Origin: an uncultured Bacilli bacterium
GTDB taxonomy: Bacteria > Bacillota_I > Bacilli_A > RF39 > UBA660
DNA: 64,000 bases
Direction: 5' to 3'
NCBI GenBank assembly: GCA_910583745.1
Contig: CAJTZC010000001.1
Location: 134,365-198,364, forward strand
Under the pieces are notes generated by a model, which was not told the DNA's origin, did no database searches, and saw nothing but the letters and a program-made list of their open reading frames with translations. Position numbers and translations under genes: made by a program. Shown here piece by piece: positions 61,077 to 64,000 of the stretch. Position 1 is the stretch's first letter. Each line of letters starts with the position of its first letter.

Positions 61077-61099
61077 ATGACCAACCCTATTCTATTAAA
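61073..61099 (-). repeat. Conserved leader shared with 49685-49711
   Basis: 24 of 26 bases before and including the ATG are the same as upstream of the surface-protein gene at 49688, although the coding regions are unrelated. Confidence 0.7.
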
Positions 61100-61174
61100 A
61101 TGATATAATCTTTTCTTTTTTTTGTCAAATAAATCGACAAAAAGTGCAAAAGTTTTTCATTCTCTTGTCGAATG

Positions 61175-61201
61175 TAAAAAAGTTGACCGAAGTCAACTTT
61201 T
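61175..61201. terminator. Terminator of the second ABC exporter
   Basis: AAAAGTTGAC / GTCAACTTTT perfect 10-bp stem with a UUCG tetraloop on the minus strand, T-rich on both sides. Confidence 0.9.
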
Positions 61202-61210
61202 CTTTTGTCT

Positions 61211-62947
61211 TTATATCTCTAAATCTTTTTCGTAGAGATTTCGATAGATTTCACAGGTTTTAAGCAATTTTTTGTGATTGCCCTCGGCAACAATCTTTCC
61301 CTCGTCGACGACGAAGATTTTGTCACTGTCGATGATTGTAGAGAGACGATGCGCGATGATGAGAACCGTGTATTCTCCTTTTAAATTGTCTATAGCTCTT
61401 TGTATCTCGGTCTGTGTTTCGTTGTCGAGCGCAGAGGTCGCCTCGTCGAAGAGCATCATCTCTGTCTTCATCAAGAGTCCACGCGCGATGGCGAGGCGCT
61501 GTTTTTGGCCACCTGACAATATCACTCCATTTTCGCCGAGAATCGTGTCGTATTGGTCTTTCAATGCCATGATGTAGTCATCGATGCAGGCCATCTTGCA
61601 GGCCTCTCGAATCTCTTTCATCGTCGCGTCTTCCTTTGCTAAGAGAAGATTGTCTTTTATCGAAAGGTTAAATATATAAGGGTTCTGCGTGATGATGGAC
61701 ATGTTGTTTCTTATCGAACTGCAGTCGAATTCTTCTATATCCTTTCCATCGAGATATATCGTTCCACCGTCCGTCTTGTACAGCTTTGTCATGAGGTTGA
61801 AAATCGTCGTCTTTCCCACGCCGCTTTTCCCTACAAAAGCTACTTTTTGGTTCGGCTCTATTTTGAAATTCATTTTATCGAGTATCTTTTTCTCTTCGTC
61901 ATATCCAAAGGAAACGTCTTTGAATTCTATGAGACCATTCAGTTTTGGGATAGAGTCTTTTCCGAACTTCTCTTTTGAGAACTTTTCGTCGTCGATGATT
62001 TCAAAAATTCGAGAGGACGAAATCGTAAATTTTTTGTTAAATTCTATCAGTTGTCCCACACCCGTCAAAAGATTTTTTACTTTCGATTGGTAGTTATAAA
62101 TGATGACAAATGTCGGGATGACTAGCAGTCTTTTATTGTATAGATAGCACCCCAAAGCGATGAATAGGAAATCGCTGAAAGCTTTTACTAAATACTCATA
62201 TAAAAAGTATTGTCTTCTTATTTTTAGCATCTTTATTTCTTCGTTGGATGTCTCCTGTATCTTTGAACCGACCTGTTTTAGAACGGTTTCTTCGGCATTC
62301 ATCACTTTGATGTCTTTTATCCCTTTTACGATTTCCGCAGTTAAACCTGTCTTCTTCTCTTGGAGCATGTGGACGTTTTTCTGCACTTCGTACTGTTTGT
62401 TGATTCTCTTTTTGTTGATGGCAAAGCAGCAGATAGAGGATACGACTGCGAAGCCAAAGAGGTATCTGTTCAAGATAAATATTGTGAACAGTACTCCTAT
62501 GTTTGCGATGATGGTGGATAGCCAAAAGGTGTATTCCATGAATATTCCCGAAATCTCTTTCGTATCTTTGTTTAATCTGTCTATGAACAGTCCTGATGAG
62601 TTTTTGTCTATCTCTCTTATCTCTATTTTTAGCATCTCTTTCGCCACAGCCATCTGCAGATTCACGACGGTCGCGCGGTAGATATTCTGGTAAAAGATTC
62701 CTTTAAAACAGTCTACGATGTCCGACAAAATCTCTATCCCGAGTACTGCTAAGGCAGAGTAAAGAAGTTGAGTAATGGCTGCATCGGTGATGTTCAAGAT
62801 GAGCTTCGCTGATACGAGAGGCCAAATGACTCCTACGACAGCGCCTATGATGCTCACCATGGCATAGCCTATTAAACTTCCTTTGCATTTATTTAAATAC
62901 GGCCATACTTTTTTAGCATTTTTAAAGAACTCTGAATTTTTTTTCAC
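61211..62947 (-). CDS. ABC-type exporter, fused TMD-NBD half transporter
   Basis: A 578-aa half exporter starting with GTG at 62947, 5 bp after GAGGAGGT (the upstream ATG at 62983 is inside the promoter region). Six helices are followed by Walker A GKSGVGKTT, Q-loop IITQNPY, signature LSGGQKQR, LFDEATSALD and AHRLST. It is similar in length and layout to the 43470 exporter but keeps the canonical LSGGQ. Substrate unknown. TGTTATAAT (extended -10) lies about 30 bp before the start. Confidence 0.9.
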   Translation of the reverse strand: MKKNSEFFKNAKKVWPYLNKCKGSLIGYAMVSIIGAVVGVIWPLVSAKLILNITDAAITQLLYSALAVLGIEILSDIVDCFKGIFYQNIYRATVVNLQMAVAKEMLKIEIREIDKNSSGLFIDRLNKDTKEISGIFMEYTFWLSTIIANIGVLFTIFILNRYLFGFAVVSSICCFAINKKRINKQYEVQKNVHMLQEKKTGLTAEIVKGIKDIKVMNAEETVLKQVGSKIQETSNEEIKMLKIRRQYFLYEYLVKAFSDFLFIALGCYLYNKRLLVIPTFVIIYNYQSKVKNLLTGVGQLIEFNKKFTISSSRIFEIIDDEKFSKEKFGKDSIPKLNGLIEFKDVSFGYDEEKKILDKMNFKIEPNQKVAFVGKSGVGKTTIFNLMTKLYKTDGGTIYLDGKDIEEFDCSSIRNNMSIITQNPYIFNLSIKDNLLLAKEDATMKEIREACKMACIDDYIMALKDQYDTILGENGVILSGGQKQRLAIARGLLMKTEMMLFDEATSALDNETQTEIQRAIDNLKGEYTVLIIAHRLSTIIDSDKIFVVDEGKIVAEGNHKKLLKTCEIYRNLYEKDLEI

Positions 62948-63014
62948 AGTGCACCTCCTCAAACTTATATCATTATAACACACAATTCTCCTCTCGTACT
63001 AGGCAAATTTTTTC

Positions 63015-63043
63015 TTGACTTGGCATATTAAATGTATTAAAGT
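63015..63043 (+). promoter_or_regulatory. Promoter of the stomatin-like gene
   Basis: A -35 TTGACT (63015-63020), a 17-bp spacer and a -10 TAAAGT (63038-63043), divergent from the ABC exporter. Confidence 0.7.
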
Positions 63044-63068
63044 ATGTGGTGAAAGGAGTATGTGGAAA

Positions 63069-63854
63069 ATGGAAGGATTTTTAATCATCTTAGCTATTGC
63101 TGCTGTCGTGATAGTTTTCTCATCTATCAAACAGGTCGAAGAATATGAAAGAGGCGTACTTTTTAGCTTTGGTAAGTTCTCTAAAATACTAAATCCAGGT
63201 TGGAATTTGGTTCTGCCAGTCATTCAAAGTTATAGAAAGGTCGACGTCCGTACAAAGGCTGTCGATGTTCCAGAGCAAGATGCAATTACAAAGGACAACG
63301 TCTCTATACGCATCAATGCGGTCATCTATTACAATATTTTCGATGCATCGAAAGCAATTTTAGCTGTACAAGATTATTACTATGCGGTTGGACAGTTGGC
63401 TCAAACGACAATGCGTAACGCTGTCGGAGCCGTGACTTTGGATGAGTTGTTGTCCGAACGTGAAAAGATAAGCGAAAACATCTGCAAAGTTATCGACGAG
63501 GCAAGCGACCCTTGGGGAATTAAAGTTGAAAATGTAGAACTCAAGGATATCAGACTTCCTGACGAGATGCAAAGAGTGATTGCGAAGGTCGCAGAGGCTG
63601 AACGTGAAAAGCAAGCAGTTATCACTAAATCAATCGGTGAAATTGAAGCCAGCAAGAATTTGGCTGAAGCTGCAAGCACGATGGCTTCTTGTCCAGGAGC
63701 TCTACATCTTAGAACTCTATCTACGATAAACGATATCTCTTCAGACCAATCGAACACGATTATATTTGCTGTTCCTATTGAAGTACTTCAAGCTTTTGGA
63801 AACGGCAACGTAAGTGGTCAAGATATAGTCGACAAGATAACTAGAAAGAAATAA
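63069..63854 (+). CDS. SPFH-domain (stomatin/slipin) membrane protein
   Basis: A 261-aa protein with an N-terminal membrane hairpin (FLIILAIAAVVIVFSSI) followed by the SPFH domain: VEEYERGVLFSFGKF, LNPGWNLVLPVI, RTKAVDVPEQDAITKDNVSI, VELKDIRLPDEMQRVIAK. The coiled region (AEAEREKQAVI) is short. Bacterial slipins organise membrane microdomains. The usual partner NfeD is not visible in the window. The start at 63069 is taken because AAAGGAG is 10 bp away. 63060 is too close to it. Confidence 0.9.
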   Translation: MEGFLIILAIAAVVIVFSSIKQVEEYERGVLFSFGKFSKILNPGWNLVLPVIQSYRKVDVRTKAVDVPEQDAITKDNVSIRINAVIYYNIFDASKAILAVQDYYYAVGQLAQTTMRNAVGAVTLDELLSEREKISENICKVIDEASDPWGIKVENVELKDIRLPDEMQRVIAKVAEAEREKQAVITKSIGEIEASKNLAEAASTMASCPGALHLRTLSTINDISSDQSNTIIFAVPIEVLQAFGNGNVSGQDIVDKITRKK

Positions 63855-63858
63855 TTAA

Positions 63859-63879
63859 GAGAGAATCATCTCTTTTTTA
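63859..63879 (+). terminator. Terminator of the stomatin-like gene
   Basis: AGAGA / TCTCT stem followed by T-tract, 5 bp after the stop. Confidence 0.75.
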
Positions 63880-63917
63880 TTTATGATTATTGTCTATATG
63901 GGTTCATTTTAGGTATG

Positions 63918-64000
63918 AAAAAATAGGCAGTTTGTGCCTATTTATCAGTGTTTCTTTTAGTTTTTCATGAACTGGAGACACTCTTTTTTGTGTTTTTCTC
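63918..64000. repeat. 83-bp structured repeat, copy 2 (cut by window end)
   Basis: Same as 52750-52832 with two mismatches. The match runs to the last base of the window, so the repeat is probably longer. Confidence 0.85.

Noticed and set aside
43470..62947. The two ABC half exporters as one heterodimer pair
   Set aside because: They are 16 kb apart in separate transcripts, each with a complete set of ATPase motifs; nothing in the sequence links them.
1..64000. Mollicutes-type code (TGA = Trp)
   Set aside because: Several intact genes end in TGA with overlapping starts downstream, and Trp is written TGG.
1..64000. CRISPR array, tRNA or rRNA gene
   Set aside because: No regularly spaced direct repeats with unique spacers were seen, and no cloverleaf or rRNA-like segment was found by reading; a covariance search would be decisive.

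Overview
The window is chromosomal DNA of a low-GC Bacillota. It looks like an uncultured gut-type member of the Bacilli with a walled cell: murG, divIB/ftsQ, CdaA/CdaR, a CsbB/YfhO-like pair and an undecaprenol-kinase-type dgkA are present. TGA is used as a stop (vanZ, murG and the GDPD gene end in TGA), so this is genetic code 11 and not the Mollicutes code. Backbone genes are rich in CG dinucleotides (many tcg/cgt/cga codons). The accessory blocks at 1-4.9 kb and 12.9-15.3 kb are visibly more AT-rich and CG-poor.

Layout. 1-5.1 kb: an integrative element (broken Nudix gene, serine beta-lactamase-fold hydrolase, XRE repressor with palindromic operators, small DNA-binding protein, RepA-like ATPase, tyrosine integrase) lying against the 3' end of leuS. 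5.1-12.7 kb: leuS with a whole Nudix domain inserted in its editing domain, preceded by a small membrane-protein gene and a leucine T-box (specifier CUU), then a GH31 glycosidase homologue with altered active-site residues and three small unknown genes. 12.9-15.3 kb: a decayed island (AbiEii-like remnant, RhuM, frameshifted methyltransferase) between duplicated copies of the rlmCD 3' end. 15.3-17.2 kb: rlmCD and rluB.

17.3-31.3 kb is a large SipW/TasA-type surface-fibre locus read on the minus strand from a consensus promoter at 31.27 kb: a lipoprotein with about 22 Cys-pair modules, SipW-1, a TasA/CalY-like protein, a 1526-aa Ig/cadherin-like lipoprotein, SipW-2, a second small TasA-like protein and a 660-aa exported protein. 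Both signal peptidases carry long charged tails predicted to be cytosolic, one of them histone-H1-like. 31.6-33.7 kb is cdaA-cdaR. 33.9-45.6 kb holds a DUF3048 protein, a yfhO/csbB-like pair, two tandem unknown paralogues, uvrC, an ABC exporter and a single-domain YigZ. The 46.3-46.7 kb intergenic region holds a small ORF whose Shine-Dalgarno is sequestered, facing a convergent small RNA with its own promoter and terminator: a candidate type I toxin-antitoxin-like module.

46.7-51.2 kb is the yqfC-yqfD-(vanZ)-ybeY-dgkA cluster, interrupted by a two-gene cassette flanked by duplicated yqfD 3' ends. 51.3-54.4 kb holds a surface-protein gene, a truncated paralogue and a broken IS4-like transposase. 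54.6-64 kb has a membrane-anchored acidic protein, a YwaF-type protein, queH, divIB, murG, pdp, a DUF308-like protein, a second ABC exporter and a stomatin/prohibitin-like protein. The window ends inside an 83-bp repeat also present at 52.75 kb. I saw no tRNA or rRNA gene and no CRISPR array.
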